Origin: Bradyrhizobium sp. AT1
GTDB taxonomy: Bacteria > Pseudomonadota > Alphaproteobacteria > Rhizobiales > Xanthobacteraceae
Reading direction: 5' to 3'
DNA: 64,000 nt
Assembly: GCF_001590795.1 (NCBI RefSeq)
Contig: NZ_JXDL01000001.1
Coordinates: forward strand, 1,738,903-1,802,902
Shown: in pieces, positions 18,084 through 26,343 of the stretch
Position numbering within the stretch: position 1 is the stretch's first letter
Layout: the number at the start of each line of letters is the position of its first letter
Notes under the pieces: model-generated
Told to the model about the DNA's origin: nothing
The model's input: the letters and a program-made list of their open reading frames with translations, nothing else
Databases searched by the model: none
Translations under genes and position numbers: made by a program

Positions 18084-18545
18084 ATGGCAAAGGCGAAAAA
18101 GCTGTTCACCATCGGCTATGAGCAGACGCCGCCCAAGGCGGTGCTCGACGAGCTGGAACAGTCCGGCGTCAAGCTCGTGGTCGACGTGCGCGCGGTGACG
18201 TCGTCGCGTCGTCCGGGCTTTTCCAAGAAGCAGTTGTCGGCCGGGCTCGACGAACGCGGCATCGCCTATGTCCACCTCGCCGCCCTCGGCACGCCGAAGG
18301 AAGGCCGCCTCGCCGCGCGCAGCGGACAGTACGACGTGCTCGAGAAGATCTTCTCGAAGCACCTGAAGGCGCCCGAGGCCAGGGAAGCGATGGACGAGCT
18401 CTCGGCACTGGTGAAGAAGGCCGGACCCGTGTGCCTGCTCTGCTACGAGCGCGACCACACCCATTGCCACCGCCAGATGATCGCAGAGATCATCGAGGAG
18501 CGCGATGGGGTGACGGTGAAGAATTTGGCGGGGCGGCAGGTGTAG
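18084..18545 (+). CDS. DUF488 domain protein
   Basis: This 153-residue cytoplasmic protein matches DUF488: FTIGYEQ near the N-terminus, LVVDVRAVTSSRRPGFSK, and the C-terminal cysteine/histidine set CLLCYERDHTHCHR near residue 115-128. The Cys/His cluster suggests metal binding or redox chemistry, but the function of the family is unknown. It is the second gene of the DUF72-DUF488 pair. Confidence 0.85.
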   Translation: MAKAKKLFTIGYEQTPPKAVLDELEQSGVKLVVDVRAVTSSRRPGFSKKQLSAGLDERGIAYVHLAALGTPKEGRLAARSGQYDVLEKIFSKHLKAPEAREAMDELSALVKKAGPVCLLCYERDHTHCHRQMIAEIIEERDGVTVKNLAGRQV

Positions 18546-18554
18546 CCACATTCT

Positions 18555-18659
18555 CGTCATTCCGGGGCGCGACGAAGTCGCGAGCCCGGAATCCATTGCG
18601 CGGCAGAGTTGGTGGATGAATGGATTCCGGGCTTGCGCTACGCGCGCCCCGGAATGACG
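18555..18659. repeat. Nested inverted-repeat element (family with 32977-33081)
   Basis: Outer arms of 17 bases (18555-18571 and 18643-18659; CGTCATTCCGGGGCGCG and its complement) enclose inner arms of 15 bases (18583-18597 and 18619-18633; AGCCCGGAATCCATT and its complement). The element lies between convergent genes. A close relative is at 32977-33081, which shows it is a dispersed family. Confidence 0.88.
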
Positions 18660-18660
18660 G

Positions 18661-19575
18661 CTATCCCTCTCCCCCCAGCCGAAACGTCCCTTCCATCATC
18701 TTCACGCAGCTGCCGCCGACATGAGCGGAGACGATCTTGCCGTCCCGCTTGAGGACGCGCGTCAACAGGATGCTCGGCCGGCCCATGTCAAAGCCCTGGC
18801 CGACGGTGAGCTTGAGCTCGCCGTCTCGCGTGGGGTCGAGGTCGGCAAACAGCGCAGCGGCGGCCACCGTCGCGCTACCGGTTGCGGGATCTTCGGCAAG
18901 GCCGCCGGCGCCGCGCATGAACATTCGCGCCTGGCGTTCGGAAGGCGCCTCCGATACAGCCACGTCGCGCGTATAGAACCACACCGAGCGGGCGTCATCG
19001 CGCGGCAAGACCCTGCCGAACGCGGCCGCATCTGGCCTCGCTCGTTTGAGGGCATCGCGCGAATGTACCTCCGCCACCAGGAACGGTGTTCCGACGCCGA
19101 CGACTTGCGGCGCATGGTGATCAGTCCGGATGTCTTCAGCGCTCAACGAGATGCAGGCTGCAACGTCAGCGGCGGAAACCTCCGCCAGCCGCGACAGCGG
19201 CTGCGGGGCAGTGAGCTCGGTGCTGATGACCCTGCCCTGCTCGCGAAAAATCTCGACCGGCACGATGCCCGCTAACTCCTCGAACAGCAGGCGCGGCTTC
19301 GGCTCCTTCGCAAGACTCGCCAGCACGAAGGAGGTGCCGATATTGGGATGGCCTGCGAACGGCATCTCCCTCACCGGGGTAAAGATGCGCACCTCTGCAT
19401 CATTGGCCTTGTCGCGCGGCGGCAGCACGAAGGTGGTCTCGGAATAGTTGAACTCGGTGGCGATCGCCTGCATCTGCGCCGTCGTGAGCCCACCGGCGTC
19501 GAGCACCACGGCGAGCTGGTTGCCGCCGAAGGCGCGATCGGTGAACACGTCAACGGTGATGTAGCGGCGCTGCAT
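18661..19575 (-). CDS. PhzF family isomerase-like protein
   Basis: This 304-residue protein has the PhzF two-domain fold, related to diaminopimelate epimerase. Marks are YITVDVFTDRAFGGNQLAVV at the start, the catalytic Glu in FNYSETTFVLPP (about residue 44), MPFAGHPNIGTSF and EDPATGSATVA. The physiological reaction of most PhzF homologues is unknown, and no phenazine genes are nearby. ATG 19575 after GGAAGTGACG is preferred to a TTG at 19593. Confidence 0.88.
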   Translation of the reverse strand: MQRRYITVDVFTDRAFGGNQLAVVLDAGGLTTAQMQAIATEFNYSETTFVLPPRDKANDAEVRIFTPVREMPFAGHPNIGTSFVLASLAKEPKPRLLFEELAGIVPVEIFREQGRVISTELTAPQPLSRLAEVSAADVAACISLSAEDIRTDHHAPQVVGVGTPFLVAEVHSRDALKRARPDAAAFGRVLPRDDARSVWFYTRDVAVSEAPSERQARMFMRGAGGLAEDPATGSATVAAAALFADLDPTRDGELKLTVGQGFDMGRPSILLTRVLKRDGKIVSAHVGGSCVKMMEGTFRLGGEG

Positions 19576-19764
19576 CGTCACTTCCCCATGCAAAAGGCGG
19601 CCGCAACCGGCCGCATCGCCGGCAGTCTACAAGCCGGCGACATCGCGCGTCATGCCCCAAAATTCGGAGCAATCGGAGCAATCGCAATGACGCGTCGGAA
19701 GATGACGCTGCAGAGACGCAACGCCGGGCCGGCAAGCTTTCACCGGCCCGGCACTGTGTAATCG

Positions 19765-19980
19765 TCAGTAGCCATATGATGCGCCCGTGCTCGGCAGACA
19801 CGGCGGCTGCGTGTAGGGCGCGGAGGCATAGGCACCCTCCGCCGGGGCCCTGACGCAGGAGTCGGTCACCGCCTGAGTGACGGCAGCGCGCGGCGAGGCA
19901 GCGTGGCGCAACGATGCGGCCTGAGTCTGGGTGGCAGCTGCGGCGATCATGGCGGCCGCAACAAGGGTCAATCGAGTCAT
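19765..19980 (-). CDS. Small exported protein, unknown
   Basis: This 71-residue protein has a signal peptide (MTRLTLVAAAMIAAAATQTQA) and a short Ala/Pro/Tyr mature part with two cysteines. ATG 19980 follows CGGAGAAAGCC. The open frame extends upstream to 20202 but runs through a palindrome and lacks a start site. Probably periplasmic; no function is assigned. Confidence 0.6.
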   Translation of the reverse strand: MTRLTLVAAAMIAAAATQTQAASLRHAASPRAAVTQAVTDSCVRAPAEGAYASAPYTQPPCLPSTGASYGY

Positions 19981-20000
19981 TGGCTTTCTCCGTATTACAA

Positions 20001-20028
20001 GTGGAAGCCGAGACGTCTCGGCGTCCAC
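20001..20028. promoter_or_regulatory. 28-bp palindrome upstream of small exported protein gene
   Basis: GTGGA-A-GCCGAGA-CG-TCTCGGC-G-TCCAC. Twelve of the paired positions match, interrupted by one mismatch per arm. It lies 20 bases before ATG 19980 in the leader of the 71-residue protein gene, so it could be an operator or a leader hairpin. Confidence 0.45.
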
Positions 20029-20122
20029 AATGCAATACGCAAAAGCTACCCCTGATATTTCATCACGGGCTTTCACCGAAGCGCGATCCGCTTCAACGAA
20101 ACGCGACTCACGTGTGAAGGCA

Positions 20123-21430
20123 CTAGCCCAGTTGAAACACTGCCACCGGCCGGTCATAACCGCGCACCTCGACCTCGCCGAGCGCGACGGCATCACTGCC
20201 ATCGTCGCCCAACGCCTCGCGCACCGTCGCGGAGATCAGCAGCTGCGAGCCGAACTCCTTGTTCAGCGCTTCGAGCCGCGAGGCGAAGTTCACAGTGTCG
20301 CCGATCACAGTGTATTCCTTGCGCCGGGGCGAGCCGATATTGCCGGCGACGACCTCGCCGAAATGAATGCCGATGCCGATGCGCAGCGGCCAGCTCGTCT
20401 GCGCATTGATGCGATCCATCGCATTCAACATCTCCCGGCCTGCGGCGACCGCACGCTGCGCGGCGTCGGAGGCCTCCAGCGGCGCGCCGAACAGGGCGAG
20501 GAAACCATCGCCGAGAAACTTGTTGACGATGCCGCCGTGGCGGTCGAGGACGTCGACCAGCACTGCGAAGGCGCCGTCGAGCCGGTCGACCACCTCCTGT
20601 GGCGTGCGCGACTGCGCACCGGCGGTGAAGCCTCGGAAATCGACGAACATCACCGCGACGCGGCGGACGTCACCGCCCGCGCTGGTTCCCGCCGCCATCA
20701 GCCGCTCCACCACCTGCGGAGAGACGTGCTGGCCGAACAGGTTCGTCACCCGGTCGCGCGCGGTCGCTGCCGCAATGCTCGCAGCGAATTGTCGCCGCAG
20801 TTGCGCACCGACGGCGCCTGCCAGCACGCCACAGATCAGGATGACGACGCTGCGCACGGCGTGGAAATAGATCAGGGGATCGCCAGCCTCATCCGCCGAA
20901 TTGTAGTACAGCGCGACGGACAGAAGCCCGGCTGCAGCCACGAAACCGGTGAATGCGGAGAGCCAGAAATCGAGCCGCAGGGTCGAGAGGATAACGAAGA
21001 TGAAATACATCAGCGGCACGGCGAAACCGAGCGCCTGGCTTGCGCCCATGGTGCGGGTTTGCAGGATCAGGATCACGGTCGGCAGCGACGTCTCGATCAG
21101 CGTGCCGATATAGCGCCGGATCACCGGCACATCGCGATCGAGCCGCAGGTTCTTTCTGATCTGGGTGTGGACCCAGACCTCGAACAGAATGAAGCCGGCG
21201 AGCAGAGCATAGACCGCGATGATCCCGTCCGTTCCGCGCCACACCCGGTTCACCACGCCGGGGTCGATCAAATAGATCGAGGTGAGCAACAGCATCATGA
21301 TGCAGCCCGTCAGGATCAGTGCCCGCACCCGCAACAGCTCGGTGCGCAACACCTCCCGCGTCAGCTCGCGCTCGAAATCCTCCGACAGCACGGCTTGGTG
21401 CCGCGTCTTCCTGCTCGCAAACCTGACCAT
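20123..21430 (-). CDS. Membrane-bound class III adenylate/guanylate cyclase
   Basis: This 435-residue protein has about six N-terminal membrane helices (residues 30-210) and a C-terminal class III cyclase domain (about 240-410). Visible residues are VMFVDFRGFT, FLGDGFLALFG and TVIGDTVNFASRLE. It likely makes cAMP. ATG 21430 follows GAGGGGCAA; the longer frame to 21616 overlaps the ABC permease gene and is rejected. It begins 29 bases after that permease gene, so it may be the last gene of the TetR-controlled efflux operon, which is unusual. Confidence 0.87.
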   Translation of the reverse strand: MVRFASRKTRHQAVLSEDFERELTREVLRTELLRVRALILTGCIMMLLLTSIYLIDPGVVNRVWRGTDGIIAVYALLAGFILFEVWVHTQIRKNLRLDRDVPVIRRYIGTLIETSLPTVILILQTRTMGASQALGFAVPLMYFIFVILSTLRLDFWLSAFTGFVAAAGLLSVALYYNSADEAGDPLIYFHAVRSVVILICGVLAGAVGAQLRRQFAASIAAATARDRVTNLFGQHVSPQVVERLMAAGTSAGGDVRRVAVMFVDFRGFTAGAQSRTPQEVVDRLDGAFAVLVDVLDRHGGIVNKFLGDGFLALFGAPLEASDAAQRAVAAGREMLNAMDRINAQTSWPLRIGIGIHFGEVVAGNIGSPRRKEYTVIGDTVNFASRLEALNKEFGSQLLISATVREALGDDGSDAVALGEVEVRGYDRPVAVFQLG

Positions 21431-21459
21431 TTGCCCCTCGATTCCGGAAGCATTGTGCC

Positions 21460-22623
21460 TCAATCCAGCGTGCGGCGGAAGCGCGTTACGGCGATGGTCA
21501 TGGCGAGCAACATCAGGGCCGCCAGCGCCAGCGTGTCGAAGCGGAGGTTCTGCATGGTCGCGCCCTTGAGCATGATGGCGCGGACGATCCGCAGATAGTG
21601 CGTCAGCGGCAGGCATTCACCGACATATTGCGCCCAGGTCGGCATTCCCGCGAACGGGAACATGAAGCCGGACAGCAGGATGCTGGGCAGGAAGAACATC
21701 ATCGACATCTGCATGGCCTGGAGCTGGTTCTGCACCACGGTCGAGATCGTGTAGCCGATCGATAGATTGGTGGTGATGAACAATGTCGACAGCAGCGCCA
21801 GCAGGAACAGATTGCCGAGCACGGGGACGCCGAACAGGCCGACGCCGATGCCGATGATGAGGAAGGCCTGGACGAAGCCGACCAGCACGTAAGGCACGAT
21901 CTTGCCGAACATCACCTCGACCGGCTTGATCGGCATCGACAACAGGCTCTCCATGGTGCCGCGCTCGACCTCGCGCGTCACCGACAGCGCGGTGAAGATC
22001 AGCATGGTCATGGTGAGGATGGTGCCGACGAGACCCGGCACGATGTTGAGGCTGGAGCTAGCTGCCGGATTGTAGCGGGCATGCGCGCGGATCTCGAACG
22101 GCATCTCCGGGGGATCGCCGATATAGAGATCGTGCTTGAGCGCGGTCTGCACCACCATGCCGAGGGAGCCGATCGCCGCGCTCGCCGCCACGGGATCGGT
22201 GGCGTCGGCCGCCACCAGCAGCGCCGGCCTGTCGCCGCGCCGCACCGCGCGCTCGAATCCGCGCGGGATCTCGACGCCGAACAGCACCTTGCCGGATTTC
22301 AGGAGATTGTCGAAATCGTCGACGTCGTGCACTTCATAAAGAAAGCGGAAATAGGCCGTGTTCTCCAGTGCCTTCAAGATCGAGCGGGCGAGATCTGAGT
22401 CCTCCTGCAGCAGCACCGCGCTCGGCAGATGGTGAGGCGTGGTGTTGATGGCATAGCCGAACAGCATGAGTTGCATCACCGGCAGCATCACGATCATCGC
22501 GAACGACACCCGATCGCGCTTGAGCTGAATGAACTCCTTGATCAGCATCGCATAGGAGCGCCGCAGGAAGCCGAAGCGCTCGCGGGTTTCATGGCGTGGT
22601 GCGGGATGATCCACAGCGCTCAT
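21460..22623 (-). CDS. ABC-2 type efflux permease (YbhS/YbhR-like)
   Basis: This 387-residue permease has an N-terminal helix, a large periplasmic domain (about 50-190), and five C-terminal helices with the ABC-2 features GTMESLLSMPIKPVEVMFGK and LTHYLRIVRAIMLKG. It exports a drug-like or lipid substrate together with the ATPase and HlyD-type adaptor encoded upstream. ATG 22623 overlaps the ATPase stop by ATGA. Only one permease gene is present, so it probably works as a homodimer. Confidence 0.9.
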   Translation of the reverse strand: MSAVDHPAPRHETRERFGFLRRSYAMLIKEFIQLKRDRVSFAMIVMLPVMQLMLFGYAINTTPHHLPSAVLLQEDSDLARSILKALENTAYFRFLYEVHDVDDFDNLLKSGKVLFGVEIPRGFERAVRRGDRPALLVAADATDPVAASAAIGSLGMVVQTALKHDLYIGDPPEMPFEIRAHARYNPAASSSLNIVPGLVGTILTMTMLIFTALSVTREVERGTMESLLSMPIKPVEVMFGKIVPYVLVGFVQAFLIIGIGVGLFGVPVLGNLFLLALLSTLFITTNLSIGYTISTVVQNQLQAMQMSMMFFLPSILLSGFMFPFAGMPTWAQYVGECLPLTHYLRIVRAIMLKGATMQNLRFDTLALAALMLLAMTIAVTRFRRTLD

Positions 22624-23552
22624 TGGAAATTGTCCTTGGAGCGCCCCATCAGCTCGATGAACACATCCTCCAGCGACGGCGACGATTTGTGCCAGTGCAG
22701 GTCGCTTCTTTCCCGCCACGGCGCGATGCTGGCTTCCAGTGCCGCAACCTCGCGCCCCGACACGTGCAGCGATGTGCCGAACGGCGCCACCATGTCAATT
22801 CCCGGCTTGCCGGTAAGCTCGGCCGCGAGTGCGTTGAGGCCCTCGCCCGTCACCGTGTAGGTCGTCAGCGCCGATTTCGCGATCACCTCCTCCACCGTGC
22901 CGTGCGCAAGCAGATGGCCATAGGCGATATAGGCGATCTCATGACAGCGCTCGGCCTCGTCCATGTAATGGGTCGATACCAGCACGGTGAGGCCCTCGGC
23001 GGCCAGCGCGTGGATCTCGTTCCAGAAGTCGCGCCGCGCCTTGGGATCGACGCCGGCGGTGGGCTCGTCGAGCAGCAGGAGTTGCGGATTGGGCAGCGTG
23101 CAGGCCCCGAGCGCCAGCCGCTGCTTCCAGCCGCCGGACAGCTCACCCGCAAGCTGCTCCTCGCGCCCGGAGAGGCCGATCCGCTTGATCATCTCGCGCG
23201 CGGCACCTCGTGCATCGACTAGGCCATAGAGCCGCGCTACGAATTCGAGGTTCTCGCGGACGGACAGATCCTGGTACAGGCTGAAGCGCTGGGTCATGTA
23301 GCCGACCTGGCGCTTGATCTTCTCGGCATCGCGCAGAATATCGTAGCCGAGACAGGTGCCCTCGCCGCTGTCGGGCGTGAGCAGTCCGCAGAGGATACGG
23401 ATGGTCGTGGTCTTGCCGGAGCCGTTGGGCCCGAGGAAGCCGTAGATCGACCCGCGCTTCACCTGCATCGACAAATCGTGCACGACCTCGCGGCCCCCGA
23501 ACGACTTGGTCAGGCCCTTGACGTCGATCGCGATGCCGTTGCCGCCGTTCAT
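22620..23552 (-). CDS. ABC efflux ATPase (YbhF-like, single cassette)
   Basis: This 310-residue ATPase has Walker A GPNGSGKTT near residue 42, signature ELSGGWKQR, Walker B LLLLDEPTAGVDP and H-loop VSTHYMDEAE. The C-terminal region (about 240-305) is the small extension typical of drug/lipid exporters. It lies between the HlyD-type and permease genes with 4-base overlaps on both sides. YbhF of E. coli has two cassettes; this one has one. Confidence 0.92.
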   Translation of the reverse strand: MNGGNGIAIDVKGLTKSFGGREVVHDLSMQVKRGSIYGFLGPNGSGKTTTIRILCGLLTPDSGEGTCLGYDILRDAEKIKRQVGYMTQRFSLYQDLSVRENLEFVARLYGLVDARGAAREMIKRIGLSGREEQLAGELSGGWKQRLALGACTLPNPQLLLLDEPTAGVDPKARRDFWNEIHALAAEGLTVLVSTHYMDEAERCHEIAYIAYGHLLAHGTVEEVIAKSALTTYTVTGEGLNALAAELTGKPGIDMVAPFGTSLHVSGREVAALEASIAPWRERSDLHWHKSSPSLEDVFIELMGRSKDNFQ

Positions 23553-24337
23553 CGCTTGTCAGCCATCGGGGTTTTTGGGTTGAGAAAGACGTCGATGGGC
23601 TGTCCGACCCGCAGCGCGTCGGGGCGTGAGGGCCGCGCCTGGATGAGATAGACCAGCTTGTTGCGCTCATCGAGACTGTAGATGACAGGCGGGGTGTATT
23701 CGGCCGAGGTCGCGATGAAATAGATCTTCGCGGTGAGGTCGGCCGCGCAATTGTCGCAGAAGATGCGCACCGTATCGCCGATCGCGAGCTTCGGCAGTGC
23801 GGTCTCCGGCACGAAGAAGCGCAGCTTCATGTTGCCGGGCGGCATGATCGACAGCACCGGCCGTTGCGCCGCCACCATCTCGCCCTCGCGGAAATAGATC
23901 TGCTGAATGGTGCCGGCCACGGGCGCAAAGCCCTTGCGACGCGCCATCCGCGTCTCCGACGTCGCCACCCGCGCCTCCGCGACGCGCAAGGATGACACCG
24001 CGGAATCGAGATTGGCCTGTGTGCCTGAGCCTGTCTTGCTCAGCGAAGCCGCCCGATCATAGGTCTGCTGGGCGTTGGCGAGCGTCGCCTTGTTCTGGTT
24101 GAGATCGGCAAGCTGGAGATCGTCGTCGACGGAATAGAGGTGATCGCCGACCTTGACCTCGTCGCCTTCGCGGACATTGAGCTTCGTCACCCGTCCGGCT
24201 TCGTCCGGGCTGACAAAGATCATGTCGGCCTCGACCCAGCCCTGGAAGCCGGGATCTCGCTTCTCGTTGCAGCCGGCAAGGCCGGTTGCAAGCAGGATCG
24301 TCAAGGCAACGCTGAAAATTGCTTGCGACGACCTCAT
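23549..24337 (-). CDS. HlyD-family efflux adaptor, lipoprotein
   Basis: This 262-residue periplasmic adaptor has a lipoprotein signal (LATGLAGC, Cys22), a biotinyl-lipoyl-like segment (about 35-70; VREGDEVKVGDHLYSV), a short helical hairpin and a barrel domain. It would join the ABC-2 permease to an outer-membrane channel; no TolC-type gene is in the window. It overlaps the TetR gene upstream and the ATPase gene downstream by 4 bases. Confidence 0.88.
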   Translation of the reverse strand: MRSSQAIFSVALTILLATGLAGCNEKRDPGFQGWVEADMIFVSPDEAGRVTKLNVREGDEVKVGDHLYSVDDDLQLADLNQNKATLANAQQTYDRAASLSKTGSGTQANLDSAVSSLRVAEARVATSETRMARRKGFAPVAGTIQQIYFREGEMVAAQRPVLSIMPPGNMKLRFFVPETALPKLAIGDTVRIFCDNCAADLTAKIYFIATSAEYTPPVIYSLDERNKLVYLIQARPSRPDALRVGQPIDVFLNPKTPMADKR

Positions 24338-25020
24338 GTCGTCCTCCGTTCACCAAAAATCAAATCGAGATGGACGCGCAGCATCTCCTGCGCGTCGAGC
24401 GGCGCATGCCGCGCAAACAGGCTCTGCCAGATCACCGCGATCATCGCGGGCGCGACCAGGATCTGCGGATAGCGCGCGAGGTTCTTCTGTTGGATCTCGC
24501 CGCGGGCGATGCCGAGCTCGATCAGGGCGCGCATGGCGGCGATCCCGCGCGAGACGACCTCACGGTAGTAGAAGTCGGCGACGGCCGGAAAGCGCGGCCC
24601 CTCCGCCACGATCAGCCGCACCAGGTCGCCGCGTCTGGTGTTGATGACCTCTTTCAGGAAGGTGCCGGCGAACGTCTCGACGAGTTCGCGCACGGTCCCC
24701 GTGGGCGGCGGCAGCGCGGTCAGCCGCTCCACCACCGGCACGATCACGATGCGCACCAACTCCTCGAACATCGATTCCTTGTCCTTGAAGTGCAGGTAGA
24801 TCGTGCCCTTGGCGACACCGGCACGTTTGGCAATGTCGTCGAGGCGCGTTGCGGCGAAACCGCGGGCGATGAACTCCTCCATCGCCGCCTCCACGATCGC
24901 CGCCCGCCGCTCCAGAGCGCGCGCAGCGCGGTTCGACACAGGCACCTCGCCAAGGGGCGCAGACGCGTCTCCCCCGCTCTCTGCAGACGGTTTGGCGTGC
25001 CTGGTGGACTTCTTTATCAT
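24334..25020 (-). CDS. TetR family repressor of the efflux operon
   Basis: This protein of up to 228 residues has a TetR DNA-binding domain (RLDDIAKRAGVAKGTIYLHFKDKESMF in two parts, about residues 55-85) and a C-terminal ligand domain. It is first in the operon with the HlyD/ABC-2 genes and should repress them and itself through the palindrome at 25031-25048. Two starts are possible. ATG 25020 lies only 6 bases beyond a -10-like box, so its mRNA would be nearly leaderless. GTG 24939 has a GAGGTG site and gives a more typical N-terminus. Confidence 0.88.
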   Translation of the reverse strand: MIKKSTRHAKPSAESGGDASAPLGEVPVSNRAARALERRAAIVEAAMEEFIARGFAATRLDDIAKRAGVAKGTIYLHFKDKESMFEELVRIVIVPVVERLTALPPPTGTVRELVETFAGTFLKEVINTRRGDLVRLIVAEGPRFPAVADFYYREVVSRGIAAMRALIELGIARGEIQQKNLARYPQILVAPAMIAVIWQSLFARHAPLDAQEMLRVHLDLIFGERRTT

Positions 25021-25026
25021 GGGATA

Positions 25027-25055
25027 TTTATGACTGACTAGTCAGTCAGAGTCAA
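25027..25055 (-). promoter_or_regulatory. TetR promoter with operator in its spacer
   Basis: On the minus strand TTGACT (25050-25055) and CATAAA (25027-25032) are separated by exactly 17 bases. The perfect palindrome TGACTGACTAGTCAGTCA (25031-25048) fills that spacer. Repressor binding there would block RNA polymerase. This is a textbook layout for TetR autorepression, though the promoter boxes are predicted only. Confidence 0.75.
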
Positions 25056-25092
25056 GCTGGACGACACGAGACGAATTAGCGTTGACTAATTC

Positions 25093-25108
25093 ATTAGCGA
25101 ATGCTAAT
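25093..25108 (+). promoter_or_regulatory. ArsR operator-like dyad
   Basis: ATTAGC-GAAT-GCTAAT is a 16-base inverted repeat 8 bases upstream of the ArsR-type start codon and just after a TTGACT (25082-25087) that could be the -35 box. It is the expected type and place of an ArsR autoregulatory site. Confidence 0.55.
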
Positions 25109-25116
25109 TCGACGGC

Positions 25117-25452
25117 ATGATCGAAGCCGCACCAAACCCTGTCACCACCGTGATGCGCGCCCTCGCCGACCCAACCCGGCGCGCCGTGTTCGAGCGCGTC
25201 TTCGAGAGCAAGGAGATCACCGTCGCCGAGCTGACGCGCGGCAGCGGCGTGACCCAGGGCGCGATCTCGCAGCATTTGAAGTCCCTGAAGCAGGCCGGCC
25301 TCGTCGCCGAGCGTGCCGAGGGCCGCAACGTCTACTACCGCGCCGCGCCGCAAGGGCTCGAGCCGCTGGTCACCTGGATGGACCATTACGGCGTGTTCTG
25401 GCGCGAGCGCTTCCAGAACCTGCGTGACCTCTTGAAGGAGATCGATCCGTGA
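25117..25452 (+). CDS. ArsR family transcriptional regulator
   Basis: This 111-residue winged-helix protein (ALADPTRRAVFERV, GVTQGAISQHLKSLKQAGLV, GRNVYYRA) lacks the metal-binding CVC motif of classic ArsR. It belongs to the group usually paired with an SRPBCC/AHSA1 protein. The next gene is such a protein and overlaps by GTGA. It probably represses its own operon via the dyad at 25093-25108. Confidence 0.9.
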   Translation: MIEAAPNPVTTVMRALADPTRRAVFERVFESKEITVAELTRGSGVTQGAISQHLKSLKQAGLVAERAEGRNVYYRAAPQGLEPLVTWMDHYGVFWRERFQNLRDLLKEIDP

Positions 25453-25913
25453 GTGCTGTTGCTTCCAAAGTCCAAACTCAAGACATCGTCATCGACGAGA
25501 TCTTCCCTCACGCCGTCGCAACGATCTGGAAGGCGCTGACGAGCGCCCAGTTGATCGCGCGCTGGCTGATGCCACCTACCGGTTTCGAGGCCGTCGAAGG
25601 CAACACCTTCACGTTCAAGACCAATCCGGCCGGCGCGTGGGACGGCACGATCCATTGCCGCGTTCTGGAGGTCGTGCCCAACCAGCGCTTTGCCTATGCC
25701 TGGAAGGGCGGCGACGCAGGCAATACCGGCTACGGCTCGGCGCTCGACACCGTCGTCACCTGGTCCCTCACGCCGGTCGAAGCCGGCACGCGCGTGCGCG
25801 TGGTGCATTCCGGCTTTGTGACGCCGACGAACGACACGGCTTATCGCAATATGAGCGATGGCTGGGTCAAGGTGCTGCAGCGCCTCGATGCCATCTCCGG
25901 CGAAGACAAGTAA
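25449..25913 (+). CDS. SRPBCC (AHSA1-like) domain protein
   Basis: This 154-residue START/Bet v 1-like domain has the pattern of Aha1-C-type proteins (ITSAQLIARWLMP-like opening, FAYAWKGGD, VRVVHSGF). It likely binds a small hydrophobic ligand. The start is GTG 25449, overlapping the ArsR stop. The ArsR-SRPBCC gene pair is a common module of unknown physiological role. Confidence 0.88.
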   Translation: MSAVASKVQTQDIVIDEIFPHAVATIWKALTSAQLIARWLMPPTGFEAVEGNTFTFKTNPAGAWDGTIHCRVLEVVPNQRFAYAWKGGDAGNTGYGSALDTVVTWSLTPVEAGTRVRVVHSGFVTPTNDTAYRNMSDGWVKVLQRLDAISGEDK

Positions 25914-25925
25914 GGACACGTCGCG

Positions 25926-26339
25926 ATGGACAAGCCCTATACCGGCGGCTGCGCCTGCGGCGCGATCCGTTATTCGATCGCCGGCGAGCCCCTGTTCAGC
26001 AATCATTGCCAGTGCCGGGACTGCCAACGCGAAAGCGGCACCGGCCATGGCTCGTACGCGACGTTTGCGCGGGCCGGTGTCACGGTCACTGGCGAGGCCG
26101 GGCGTTGGGACATGGTCGGCGACAGCGGCAATGTGAAGACGCGTGGATTCTGCCCGCTGTGCGGGGTGGCGGTTTACATGACCTTCGCGGCCATGCCCGA
26201 CATCTTCACCATTCGCGCCGCGAGCCTCGACGAACCGGCGCGCTACCAGCCGCAAGTTGTGACCTATGCAGCACGCGGGCACGACTGGGATCAACTCGAT
26301 CCCAGCCTCCCGAAGTTCGCTTGCATGCCGCCTGGATGA
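25926..26339 (+). CDS. GFA/CENP-V family zinc protein
   Basis: This 137-residue protein has the zinc ligands of the glutathione-dependent formaldehyde-activating (GFA) fold: GGCACG at the start, HCQCRDCQR near residue 35 and GFCPLCGV near residue 78. Most family members are not proven formaldehyde enzymes. It is 12 bases after the SRPBCC gene and likely in the same operon. It converges with the alcohol dehydrogenase gene. Confidence 0.88.
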   Translation: MDKPYTGGCACGAIRYSIAGEPLFSNHCQCRDCQRESGTGHGSYATFARAGVTVTGEAGRWDMVGDSGNVKTRGFCPLCGVAVYMTFAAMPDIFTIRAASLDEPARYQPQVVTYAARGHDWDQLDPSLPKFACMPPG

Positions 26340-26343
26340 AGCT

